Shown: in pieces, positions 41,266 to 51,157 of the stretch
How the letters are laid out: every line of letters starts with the position of its first letter
How positions within the stretch are numbered: the first letter of the stretch is position 1
Origin: Tieghemiomyces parasiticus
Taxonomy: Eukaryota > Kickxellomycota > Dimargaritomycetes > Dimargaritales > Dimargaritaceae
DNA: 53,409 nucleotides
NCBI GenBank assembly: GCA_027575765.1
Contig: JANBPT010000223.1
Coordinates: 1-53,409 of the forward strand
Reading direction: 5' to 3'
Position numbers and translations under genes: made by a program
The notes under the pieces: model-generated
Seen by the model: only the letters and a program-made list of their open reading frames with translations
What the model was told of the DNA's origin: nothing
Database searches by the model: none

Positions 41266-43617
41266 ATGGACTCCTTTTCCGGCCTTGATGAGACCGTCTA
41301 CGATTGCATAGTCCTGGGTACCGGCCTCACCGAATCCATTTTGGCCGGGTAAGTGACGGCTATGGTTGGAGAAATTGAGGCCCCAACGCCCGGGTCCATC
41401 TAGTGAGCGGTGACAGGCTTTGACCTCCCATCCAACCAGCTTACCCCCCCCCCCTCCCTTCTCTAACGCTGTTCCCGGTCCTGTGCCTCGCCCCACGTGC
41501 TTAACGGTACCTTCACTAGCGCCCTGGCCCGCGCCGACAAGACTGTGCTGCATATCGATGCCAACCCCTACTACGGCGCCGAATGGACCTGCTTCAACCT
41601 GACCGACCTCCTCCGCTGGTACACTGATCACATTCAGGCCGTAGACGATGGTAAATAGCGGCCTGTGCCACCCCGGCCAGTCAACTCAATGACCGCCGCA
41701 TGGGATCGATAGCACCCATGATTTGTGGACTAATATATCCGCCCCTCACCTGCCCAACTCCCGTTGGTAACTGGCCTGTCGGCTCTATCAATTACCTCCT
41801 CCCAGATGCCCCTTACTACGTGGCCAGCGAACGGCGAGCCTACACCAACCTTGCTCTGCAAATCGGGCCGCTATGTGCACCCGAGCAGCAGTCCAGTCCA
41901 TTGTGCACCGCCCTGGCTGCGCTGCCATGCGACTTCCCCAACACGATGCGCGAAACTGACATCCCGTCCACTGTCCGAGATTATTTCGCCGAGGTCGCCC
42001 GTTTAGCCTTGGCCCACCCGGCCGAGCTGCAATCGTACCTCCCTGGACTCGGCCCGTTACCCGGTGCGACCTCATTCGTCTGGGAGGACGCTGCTAAGAC
42101 CCTGGCGGCTGAATCCAGTTCACTGACCGGCTCGCTGGACCTGGCCCTACAGTATCTTACCCTGGCCACGCTCCTGGCCCGGAACCGCGACTTTAACTTG
42201 GACCTCACCCCGCGCCTGGCCCACTGCCGGGGGGACCTTATTGACCTCCTGGTTTCGTCCGGTGTGGGTAAGCACTTGGAGTTCCGAGGCTTGGACCGCG
42301 TCTACGTGGCCGATACCAAAGCCCGCCAGCTGATGCGGGCGCCCAACTCCAAGGGTGACATCTTCACGAGCAAAGACCTCACCTTAATCGAGAAACGCAA
42401 ACTGATGCAGTGCCTAACAACCCTGGTGGACGAGGAGCGGGAAGTAGATTATCTAGCGGGTGAGTAGCGATTTTGTAGTCAAAGGGGCCCAGGGGCACTG
42501 TCGACAGCCGAGCTGAACCACCATACCAACTCACCTAGTCAGTATTTTTACACTTCCCCATATGCTCCCCGTTTCAGACCCGTCGGCCGACTTTCGCACC
42601 TTGCTTATCGACAAGTTCAAGCTTCAAGGCAAGCTTCTGGATGCGGTACTCTACACAGTAGCCATCGCCGACCCTACGCCCGTTGGAATCTCGGTGGGTG
42701 AGGGTGTGGCCCGGTTGCGGCTCTATCTGCGGTCGATTGGCAGGTTCGGCACCATGGCGCTGCTGTGCCCCGTGTATGGTGGTGGTTCAGAACTGACCCA
42801 AGCCTTCTGTCGGCTGGCCGCAGTCAATGCCGGGGTCTACGTCCTCGATGGCCAGCTGCAAGGCGTGGAGTGGGGCCCGACCACCGCCCCTCAGATTGAC
42901 AGGGCCGACGGCCACCGGGTGACGGTCACCAACGCTGCTGGCCAGCGCCTACGGGCCCGCCACCTCGTCACCCACCCGCGTTACTTACTGGAATCGACCG
43001 TGACAAGCATCGACTACCACCCGGCCCTCGACCACGCCATCCTTATCCTCGACCGACCGGTGATCGACACTGACGAGGCCTGCTTGATCGCCCTACCAGC
43101 AGCTGTGTCCACCACCAACACGGCCCCGGTTTACGCCCTGCAAATGGGGTACAGCGCTCGAGTTTGCCCGAAGGGCATCTGCGTGATCCACCTAGTAGGC
43201 CCCAGTAGGGAGAACGATGGCCCGACACCCGCGGCGCGGTTCGCTTCCGCCGTCGATCAGCTGCTACATTACAACGTAACACCTGAGCGGAACGCAGCGG
43301 GGGCCGAGGCATCCGCCGTTGACCCGAAAGAGACCCCTGCGCCCTCAGCACCGCAGACCCTGGTGGCGCTCTATTTCACCCACCGTAGTGTCCGCTATAC
43401 GGAAGTGCGTCTAGCTGATGGTGTCCCTACGGGTCTAGAAGCGAAAGACACGCCTTGCGTGTTAACGACGGGCGGCCCGGATCCGACCCTTGTCTTCGAC
43501 GGGGCGGTAGAGCAGGCCAGGCGGCTGGTCTACACGCTCTATCCGGGCCTGGTAGCAGACGCTGACCAGAGTACCCTGTTTATCGATCCCATGCCTGACC
43601 CGGAGGAAATGGAGTAG
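41266..43617 (+). CDS. MRS6: Rab escort protein (Mrs6/REP, GDI superfamily)
   Basis: Four exons, 41266-41348, 41520-41650, 41806-42459 and 42578-43617, give 635 aa; the phases (2,1,1) are consistent. REP presents newly made Rab GTPases to geranylgeranyl transferase II and delivers them to membranes. Seen: the GDI/REP N-terminus YDCIVLGTGLTESILAG, then TVLHIDANPYYGAEWTCFNL (the REP form, not the GDI YYGGES form). Then come RDFNLDLTPRLAHCRGDLIDLL, DIFTSKDLTLIEKRKLM, DKFKLQGKLLDAVLY and RLYLRSIGRFGTMALLCPVYGGGSELTQAFCRLAAV. Length fits REP (about 600-650) rather than GDI (about 450). The start of exon 3 is the least certain point: an acceptor at 41712 is also in phase and would add 31 residues. 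Confidence 0.92.
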
Positions 43618-43926
43618 TGTGAGCGACAGCTCAAAAACCAGTGGTCTGCACTGTAGATATTTGTCACCGAGGCCCTTCAGCACTTTGCAATAGAGGTCGG
43701 ATGTAATGTATCATGGTGATTAGTTGGAAGGTAATACCGGCTGGACGTTTTTGGGAAGCGGAGCAGATAAAAGTAAATTCATAACTACAGAAGGTAGGGG
43801 ACCGAGAGAGTGGAAACTAGCCACTGGCTATTAAAGCAGTCAGAGTAAGGCACGGAACATACAATTATAGAGTGAAGGTGGCCATGTACGGTTAGATGGC
43901 CACCGGAACGGCTACGGGCCCAGTTC
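43618..43926. other. Tail-to-tail intergenic region, Rab escort protein / TFIIS
   Basis: About 310 bp between convergent genes. No gene or clear element is seen. The TFIIS coding end at 43927 is set by a 9-nt last coding exon. Confidence 0.45.
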
Positions 43927-45254
43927 CTAACAGAACTGAGAAGGGGTGGGTGTGGAGTTAGCAAGGAAGCAGAAACAGTTCGGCATTAATAAGGTTAGTA
44001 AAGGAAGCGTCGCTCGGAATATGGTACGGGGATGACGGCCAATCACCAGGTTCTGCCTCCATACCCGCCATCTCACACTTACCTTCCACCGGTTCTCGCA
44101 GTTGGTGCAGGTGACGAACGTGGTCATGGGCTCGTCCGCACTGCGGGTTTGCATCTGGTAGTAGGTGCACTTGCGGCTCTTGCATCGCCCGCAGCGGAAC
44201 ATGTCCGTCTCGGCAGCCTGGGGGCCGGCCCCACGGGCCTTGAACAGGTTCTCTTCCCGGATCTTGCTGTCCTGAGCCTTCCGCTCCTCGGACACCATGT
44301 CCTGCTTGGACATAGTACAGAACCGCTGGATGCTCAGTTCCCCACTGGCCACGGCCTCACGAAGGCCCGGGTTAGCCTTCTCCTTGAGATTGAGGTAGAG
44401 CGACCGCAGCTTTGTCTTGTAGTCAGCGTTGACGGCCCCATTACTGGCAAAGATGAAGGACTCAATCGCCAGGGCGCGCTTATACAGCTGGTCGCCGTCC
44501 ACCCCGCTGTCGGTGGCCAGCGCGGCGTATAGCATCTCGGCGCACTTGTCACGTGCCTTGTCCCCTGTAGACTTCAAGGAAATGTTGTCGGTGGCCACTG
44601 TTCGCGGCTCCCGCTTCGCCGGAGGCGATGGTTTCGTATCCAAGGTCGGAGTAGCAGCGGTCGCCGTCGTCGGCGTGGAAGCAGGGGTTGGACCTAGGGA
44701 TGGCGTGACCTCGCCCTTGGTAGACACCGCCGTCGGACGCGGGACGGCCGTGGTGGCTTTGGCCGCGTTAGCTGCAGCAGCAGCGACGGTTTTGGGCTTC
44801 AGCTTGGAACTGCTAATCACGTCCTGCTTCCATTTACTTACGAGCCCTTTTGCCGCCTGAGCTACGGCCGGTTCTGCGTGTGTACGGAGTTTACCTACGC
44901 ATAGACCAATCTCCGTCTTGCGAAGAATTTCCTCCGAGGCCGTGAACTTTGTCAGTTGAGACAGAAGGGTGGTTATCTCCTAGATAAAGCGATCCGGTAG
45001 AAGAGAGTGGGAGACCGAATTCGGGCGGGTGAGATTGACTGCAATGGAGAGCGTTACAGAAAACCAGGGCTCACAACGCACTGACCGGAACCCTGGCACG
45101 CATGCGCTGGCGATCAGGGCCCTTCGTCGGCGGCCTTGACCCTGTACCTGGCCTAGCTACACTGTAGCTTACGCCCACTTACGCTGATCTTGTTGCTCTC
45201 ATTGGCGGCCTGAATGGCCTTGCCCAGGGCACGAATCTCAGCCATGTCCGACAT
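43927..45254 (-). CDS. DST1: Transcription elongation factor S-II (TFIIS)
   Basis: Three coding exons on the minus strand, 45254-45183, 44979-44083 and 43935-43927, give 325 aa; both introns are phase 0 with GTAAGT donors. TFIIS rescues backtracked RNA polymerase II by stimulating transcript cleavage. Domain I (LW/TFIIS N) reads EIRALGKAIQAA, then LLSQLTKFTASEEILRKTEI and GLVSKWKQDV. An Ala/Thr/Pro linker follows. Domain II (KARDKCAEMLYAALATD ... SIQRFCTMSKQDMVSEER) precedes the C-terminal zinc ribbon. Its ligands are C287, C290, C315 and C318, and the catalytic acidic pair is D306-E307 (RSADEPMTTF). The last exon contributes only F, C and stop, completing the family-typical end NRWKFC. An alternative start is the ATG three codons downstream (45245). 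Confidence 0.95.
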
Positions 45255-45986
45255 GTTGGCAGCGGAGTCTTTACAGCGGCGTCGGTCTAAGGGTAGGGGC
45301 AGATGGTTTGTAACGAATGGGACCAGAGAGGAAAGGGGAGGAGAGAAATGACGGACGCGCCTCGATGGATAGTGCTGAAGCAATGCGAAACCTTGAATCA
45401 CAGACACGGCAGGTGGGACTTGGTAGCATAAATATTAAAAAAAAATATGGTGATTAACGGATCAAGGCGTCACAGTGAAGGGGCGGACCGGCCCGCACGG
45501 GCACCAGGTCGCGTACACCCTCGCCGGAGTTCCACAAGTGTCGGAGTTCAGGACGAACCCCCTATAGTAGTAACTTAAAGATACCCTAATATTTTTCCAA
45601 CTTAGGTTTGGGGAAGGCTACGGAAGCAGCTCGTAAGAAAAAGGAACGGCTGTGCCGAAGTTGCCCATGAGGTCCTCATGGGCCTAGTAAGCTGGCAGTG
45701 GTTTTTTTCCAGGGCCTGGCGCTGACCCACTAGGCACTATCCCATACGTCGTTGAATTCCCTCAAGCGTTCCATCGAAATTTTGGGCGTCCACTCGGCCC
45801 CACGCCGTTAGCCCTTACTGATCACCTTTCCCGTTCACGTCTGTCCGCATTGTGACCATTCCACCCACCCACACGCCACTTCGACAGTCCTCGCCCGTCC
45901 GATCACCCTCCTCCCCCACTTGCGCCTTTGTCCACCAAAAACCGAAACCCGCATCCTCGACCTCCCACCCATCCGAACTGACCACC
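45255..45986. promoter_or_regulatory. Divergent TFIIS/INTS11 promoter region
   Basis: 732 bp separate the start codons of TFIIS (minus) and INTS11 (plus). The region includes a perfect 21-bp palindrome at 45663-45683 and no competing gene. The 150 bp before INTS11 are C-rich, and the frame is open there without an ATG. Confidence 0.55.
45663..45683. repeat. Perfect 21-bp palindrome in TFIIS/INTS11 promoter
   Basis: GCCCATGAGG (45663-45672), one T, then CCTCATGGGC (45674-45683): ten-base perfect half-sites around a single base. It is a candidate dimeric factor-binding site for one or both divergent genes. No known factor is assigned. Confidence 0.7.
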
Positions 45987-47987
45987 ATGCGCATCCTTCC
46001 GCTGGGGGCGGGCCAGGACGTGGGCCGTAGCTGTCTGCTGGTCACCCTAGGAGGAAAAAACATCATGTTCGACTGTGGCATGCACATGGGGTTCAACGAC
46101 GAGCGACGGTTCCCAGACTTTTCCTACATCTCCAAGGATGGTCGCTACACCGAAGCCCTGGACTGTATCATCATTAGTCACTTCCACTTGGACCACTGCG
46201 GGGCGCTGCCGTTCTTCACGGAGATGTGCGGCTATGACGGTCCCATCTACATGACGCACCCGACCAAGGCTATCTGCCCGATATTGCTCGAGGATTACCG
46301 CAAGATTACGGTCGAGCGGAAGGGTGAGACCAACTTCTTCACGTCGCAGAATCTCAAGGATTGCATGAAGAAAGTGGTCACCGTTAACCTTCACGAGACC
46401 CACTGGCAGGATGATGAGATCGAGATAAAGGCCTACTACGCCGGCCATGTCCTGGGCGCTGCCATGTTCTACGTGCGCGTTGGAACCGAATCGATTGTTT
46501 ACACCGGCGACTACAATATGACCCCGGACCGGCACCTGGGGTCGGCCTGGATCGACAAGTGCCGGCCAGACGTGCTGGTCACCGAGTCCACCTACGCCAC
46601 CACCATCCGGGACTCCAAACGCTCGCGGGAACGCGATTTCCTCAGTAAAGTATACGACTGCGTAACCCAGGGTGGCAAGGTCATCATCCCGGTGTTCGCC
46701 CTCGGCCGCGCCCAGGAGCTGTGCATCTTGATCGAGACCTTCTGGGACCGCATGGGTCTCAAGGTGCCCGTGTACTTCTCTGCGGGGCTTACCGAGAAGG
46801 CCAACAACTACTACAAACTCTTCATTAACTGGACCAACCAGAAGATCAAGGACGCATACGTTCACCGCAACATGTTCGATTTCAAACATATCAAGCCCTG
46901 GGATCGCGCCTACCTGGACCAACCGGGTCCCATGGTTCTGTTCGCCACGCCCGGGATGTTGCACATTGGTACATCCCTTGAGGTGTTCAAGAAGTGGGCC
47001 CACGAGCGTCAGAATATGATCATCATGCCCGGGTACTGCGTGGCCGGCACGGTAGGGGCCAAGGTCTTGGCGGGTCAGAAGGTGATCGACATTGACAACT
47101 TCACCACCGTGCATGTCAACCTTCAGGTCAAGAACCTGTCCTTCAGCGCCCACGCCGACGCTAAGGGCATTATGCAGCTGATCCGCCAGTGCGAACCGCG
47201 CAACGTGGTGCTCGTGCACGGTGAGAAGACCAAGATGGGGTATCTCAAATCCCAGGTCATGAAGGAGTTCTCGATTCCGTGCTTCGACCCGGCAAACGGT
47301 GAGTCTATCGACATTGAGACCAGTCGCGCCATCCCGGTACATCTTGATGCGGCGTTTCACCGTCGGTTGTGGGAGCGTGAACAGCAGGCCGCAGGCACCC
47401 CAGGCGAAAATCCTACCGCTGCGCTGGGTGGGCCCGCCACGCCGCACTTCCCGGCGACCACCGCCGCCGCCGACCCACCAGTGCTGAAACCCCTGGTTGA
47501 CTTGACCGTGGATGGTCTCCTGGTGGTGGACGAGTCAGGCACCGAACCGCCGCGCCTCCTGGATCCGAAGGCCCTACCAGAGGACCAGGCGCAGATCCGG
47601 CCCCACGCCTTGGAATTTGAGACCCGGAAACGGTTCGGGCCCGAGTCTGTCCTAGCCAAGTGGACCCGCCGACCCCCTGTGGCGGTACCGCCGTCAGCAG
47701 GGGCTGGGACTAGCACAACCTCTACCGAAACCGAATCGGACTCGACTCGCTACCGACAATCGGCGACAGATCAGGTCCTACAAGTCATCCACAACTTTCT
47801 CCGCGAGAACGTTCAGCCCGCCCGCGTCCTCCTTAACCCAGCCAACCATACTGTCGTTATCGAGACCATGGCCATCCAGGTGGAAATGCCCGACGAACCC
47901 AACACCGTCGACTTGGTCATGACGTGGAACTACGAGGACGAGGATCTGGCCTCACAAGTCCTGGCCAGCATCAACCGGTTGGCCTAA
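45987..47987 (+). CDS. INTS11: Integrator complex subunit 11 (metallo-beta-lactamase/beta-CASP RNA endonuclease)
   Basis: One exon of 666 aa; the ATG at 45987 gives the conserved N-terminus [20 protein letters not shown]11 is the endonuclease of Integrator, which cleaves snRNA 3' ends and nascent RNA of paused polymerase II. Residues of about 1-440 are very close to animal INTS11. They include [19 protein letters not shown], the metal motif H65-F-H67-L-D69-H70, [91 protein letters not shown] (H389) and VHGEK (H411). All metal ligands appear present, so it should be active. CPSF73/Ysh1 lacks the [14 protein letters not shown] signature in this form, so INTS11 is preferred. The C-terminal ~200 residues are diverged, with a low-complexity linker before an INTS9-binding-type domain. 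Confidence 0.95.
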   Translation: MRILPLGAGQDVGRSCLLVTLGGKNIMFDCGMHMGFNDERRFPDFSYISKDGRYTEALDCIIISHFHLDHCGALPFFTEMCGYDGPIYMTHPTKAICPILLEDYRKITVERKGETNFFTSQNLKDCMKKVVTVNLHETHWQDDEIEIKAYYAGHVLGAAMFYVRVGTESIVYTGDYNMTPDRHLGSAWIDKCRPDVLVTESTYATTIRDSKRSRERDFLSKVYDCVTQGGKVIIPVFALGRAQELCILIETFWDRMGLKVPVYFSAGLTEKANNYYKLFINWTNQKIKDAYVHRNMFDFKHIKPWDRAYLDQPGPMVLFATPGMLHIGTSLEVFKKWAHERQNMIIMPGYCVAGTVGAKVLAGQKVIDIDNFTTVHVNLQVKNLSFSAHADAKGIMQLIRQCEPRNVVLVHGEKTKMGYLKSQVMKEFSIPCFDPANGESIDIETSRAIPVHLDAAFHRRLWEREQQAAGTPGENPTAALGGPATPHFPATTAAADPPVLKPLVDLTVDGLLVVDESGTEPPRLLDPKALPEDQAQIRPHALEFETRKRFGPESVLAKWTRRPPVAVPPSAGAGTSTTSTETESDSTRYRQSATDQVLQVIHNFLRENVQPARVLLNPANHTVVIETMAIQVEMPDEPNTVDLVMTWNYEDEDLASQVLASINRLA

Positions 47988-48252
47988 CCATTAAAAGATT
48001 TGACCGGATCGTTGCCCAATGCTAATTTTTTGTACTCTACCTGTCATTGAGCGTCTCCCCTCCTACCCTTTCACTCTTAGCAAACCAAAAGAATATATGA
48101 AGTAGCTGCTGACAACGAAATGATGATGTGGGACCATTATTATTGTGTATATTTGCGTTCTGTTTAGACCCCATTATAAAGCCAATATCTAGGAACACAC
48201 GCATGCACGTGCGCACATCCGAAAAGACGGACACAGCAGTGATAACTGACTG
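47988..48252. other. Tail-to-tail intergenic region, INTS11 / AFG2
   Basis: 265 bp between convergent stop codons. ATTAAA just after the INTS11 stop (about 47991) may be its poly(A) signal. Nothing else seen. Confidence 0.45.
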
Positions 48253-51157
48253 TCACGCGGACCGAGTAGCCTGCCGGCGCTGGAATTCGGCATAAAAATT
48301 TAGCATCTCCGGCGTAATGCGGCGGTGAAACCGCTTGTAACAGGCGACAAAGTGCCGGTGGGCCACCGCAGCCGCGTGGACGTCTTCCTCCATAGCTGCA
48401 AAGGCCGCTTCCTGACAAAGAGCCACTACCTCGGCACCGGAGAATCCCTCGGTGCGCTGGGCTAGATCAGTAACGTCCACGTCCGCGGCGCAGGCCATCT
48501 TGGCCACTTGGATCCGTAGAATCTCGTATCGAGCAACCTCATCAGGGGGTCCGATATAAAGCATGCGGTCGATCCGGCCAGGGCGCAGCAGGGCCTCATC
48601 CTGTGGTAAAAAAGTAGGGAAAGGGTTAGACGGATAGTGTTAGAGATCAAGAAATCCCTTGTTGAGAAAAATGCTAGTCTATATACCGACACGCTAATTC
48701 CCTGGCCGAGTCCGCCTCGGCAGAGCGGGTGCCCGTAGAAACCTGGCCGAATTTGCTTATTCATGGCGGTTCCGGGCTTCGCGCTGAATACTCGGCCGGC
48801 CCAGCGCCTCGGAATTTTTTTACTTCCAACTACCTACCATGATATCCGGACGGTTGGTGGCCGCCACCACGGTGACATTCACTAGGGGTTCGATCCCGTC
48901 GAGTTCGTTGAGCAGCTGCGACAATACCCGGTCAGCTACGGACGACGACCCGTCACCGCCCCGTTTGACGGTTAGGGCGTCAATCTCGTCGAAGAACACG
49001 ATCGACGGGGAGGTTTGCCGGGCCTTACGGAACACCTCGCGGACTGCCTTCTCGGACTCACCAACCCACTTATTGAAGAGTTCGGGCCCTTTGATCGCGA
49101 TGAAATTGAGACCGGCCTCAGTGGCTAGGGCCTTGGCCATGAGCGTCTTGCTGCACCCAGGCGGCCCGTAGAGGAGCACGCCCTTGGGCGGTCGGATTCC
49201 CATCCGGAGGAAGGCCTCCGGGTGCTGCAGGGGCCACTCGACGGATTCCTGCAACTTCTGCTTCACGTCGGCCTGGCCACCAATGTCGCGCCAATACACC
49301 TTGGGCACTTCGAGTAGAATCTCTCGCATGGCGCTGGGGCGGACACGCTGCATGGCGTAACGTAGGTCAGCTGCGCTGACTTTGAGGTCCAAGCCGGGGG
49401 CGGCCCCACCATCCGTGCCGGGTGAGGTTTGCGGGGCCTCGACCTGCTGCTGAATGGCCCGCAAACCAGCCTCATGACACAGCGCAGCCAGGTCGGCCCC
49501 AACGTACCCGTGGGCAGCGGCCGCGATACCTGCGGTGTCTTCTTCGGTTAGTGAGTGCGGGATCCGTCGCAGGAAGGTGCGCAGGATAGCTAGGCGGGCC
49601 TGTTGGTCAGGAACGCCAATTTCAATCTCGCGGTCGAATCGGCCCGGTCGCCGAAGGGCTTCGTCTAGGGCGTCCGGCCGGTTGGTGGCTCCGATGACCA
49701 CCAGACGTGGCGCCCCTTGGTCGCCGGCGGCCCATGTGGACTCATCGGCACAGCCGTCCATGAGGGTCAGTAGGGTTGCCACGATGCGTTTTTCAGACTC
49801 GCCCAGTGACTCGTCCCGTTTAGGGCACAGTGCGTCAATTTCGTCGATAAAGATGATGGAAGGTTGGTGGGCGATGGCCGTGCTAAAAATGCGGCGGAGG
49901 GTGGCCTCGGTCTCGCCGTAGAATCGGCTCATCACCGAGGGACCGTTAATGCAGGTTACAAACGCGTCCGTCTCCGAGGCAACGGCTCGTGCGATTAACG
50001 TCTTGCCCGTACCTGGTGGGCCGTAGAGTAGGACGCCGCGGGGCGGCCGTTGGCCTGACGGTGGGAGCATGGGAAGGGGGGAGTTGGGTATGATCAAGAG
50101 TTTAGCGGTGGTGCAGGCGGGAAAGGAACTAAGAGGGATTGGACTATAGGTCACCCTTTACCGCTAGGTGCACACCGGGGACGTACGGGGGCTCTGAGTC
50201 CTTCGTCCTATATATATAGATGCTATACCATGAGGCCATCCCTTACCATATTTATGAAATAGCTCCGGACGGGTCAGGGGCAACTCTACGGTCTCCCGCA
50301 CGGCGGCTACCTCCTTCTCCAGCCCCCCGATTTCGTGGTAGCTCACCTTAGCCAGGGTAGGCCCGCTCGGCGCGGGCTGTTCATCCCGGGCAAAGGTTAG
50401 CTCCGTATTGCGGTTGACGTCATAAGCCATCGGTTCTCCTGAGGTCAGCGACGGGTCGGCGTGGAATCCCCCGATGGTGGTAGCCTGGAGCCGGTAGTTG
50501 GCTGTGCCCAGCGGAACGTCCACCAGCATACCGGGAAAAATCAACCGGATATCAATGAGCAATTCCTGAATGTACAGCCGGAGGAATTCCGTTAGAGCTG
50601 GCGCGGGCTGCGTCAAGAACTCCAGCGCAACGGTTCGCGCAGGTACGGCTGGCGCCATCAGTGGGGTAATGGAGGCGGAGTCGCCGAGTCGCAGGTTGAC
50701 ATTGAGCCGAGCGAGGGGTCCCAGTCGGACCTCTGGGGTGGTCCAAACGAGGTGAGGGAGAAGGATAGCCAATAAGTAAAGCCCCTTTTCACGGGTGAGT
50801 ATAAGCCAGCGGCTGGCCAGGAGGAAGCCACGACTGTCCCGATTATTTGTTTTATAAAATTGTATGTTATAAACCCTGACCAAGAGAACTGGACTTACCA
50901 TGGTGGCCGTCGACAGCGTCCGTCGGCCATATCGGGCCGATATAGTAGGCGGTCCGGTCGGAATCGTCAGTGGAACTGGTTATCGGACCCGGTACGGGAT
51001 GCGCCGGGCTGGGCGAGCGCCGGACTACGACATGGTCACCGATAGAGAGTCGGCTCTGGCGCATGCTGGGCACCGACACCCAAACTCGGCGCCCGGCCCG
51101 CGGATCCTGGTTGGCAGCATAGTTGGCCGTTGTGAGCGTTAGACTGGCTGGGGCCAT
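48253..51157 (-). CDS. AFG2: Afg2/Drg1 (SPATA5-type) type II AAA-ATPase
   Basis: Four minus-strand exons, 51157-50899, 50732-50247, 50054-48838 and 48600-48253, give 769 aa (yeast Afg2 is 780). Phases are 1,1,0; donors are GTAAGT, GTAAGG and GTAGGT. Afg2/Drg1 strips Rlp24 from cytoplasmic pre-60S ribosomal particles. A CDC48-N-like domain occupies about 1-240. The D1 ATPase has Walker A GPPGTGKT (K266), Walker [11 protein letters not shown] and the arginine region [13 protein letters not shown]. The D2 ATPase has Walker A GPPGCSKT (K551), the Cys-Ser form characteristic of Afg2 rather than Cdc48, Walker [11 protein letters not shown] and [14 protein letters not shown]. Exon junctions rebuild [16 protein letters not shown] and [16 protein letters not shown], which supports the model. 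The exon 1/2 junction is the least constrained. Confidence 0.94.

Noticed and set aside
46047..47447. 466-codon minus-strand open frame
   Set aside because: It lies entirely inside the INTS11 gene on the opposite strand; GC-rich codon bias leaves the antisense frame open. The peptide has no family features.
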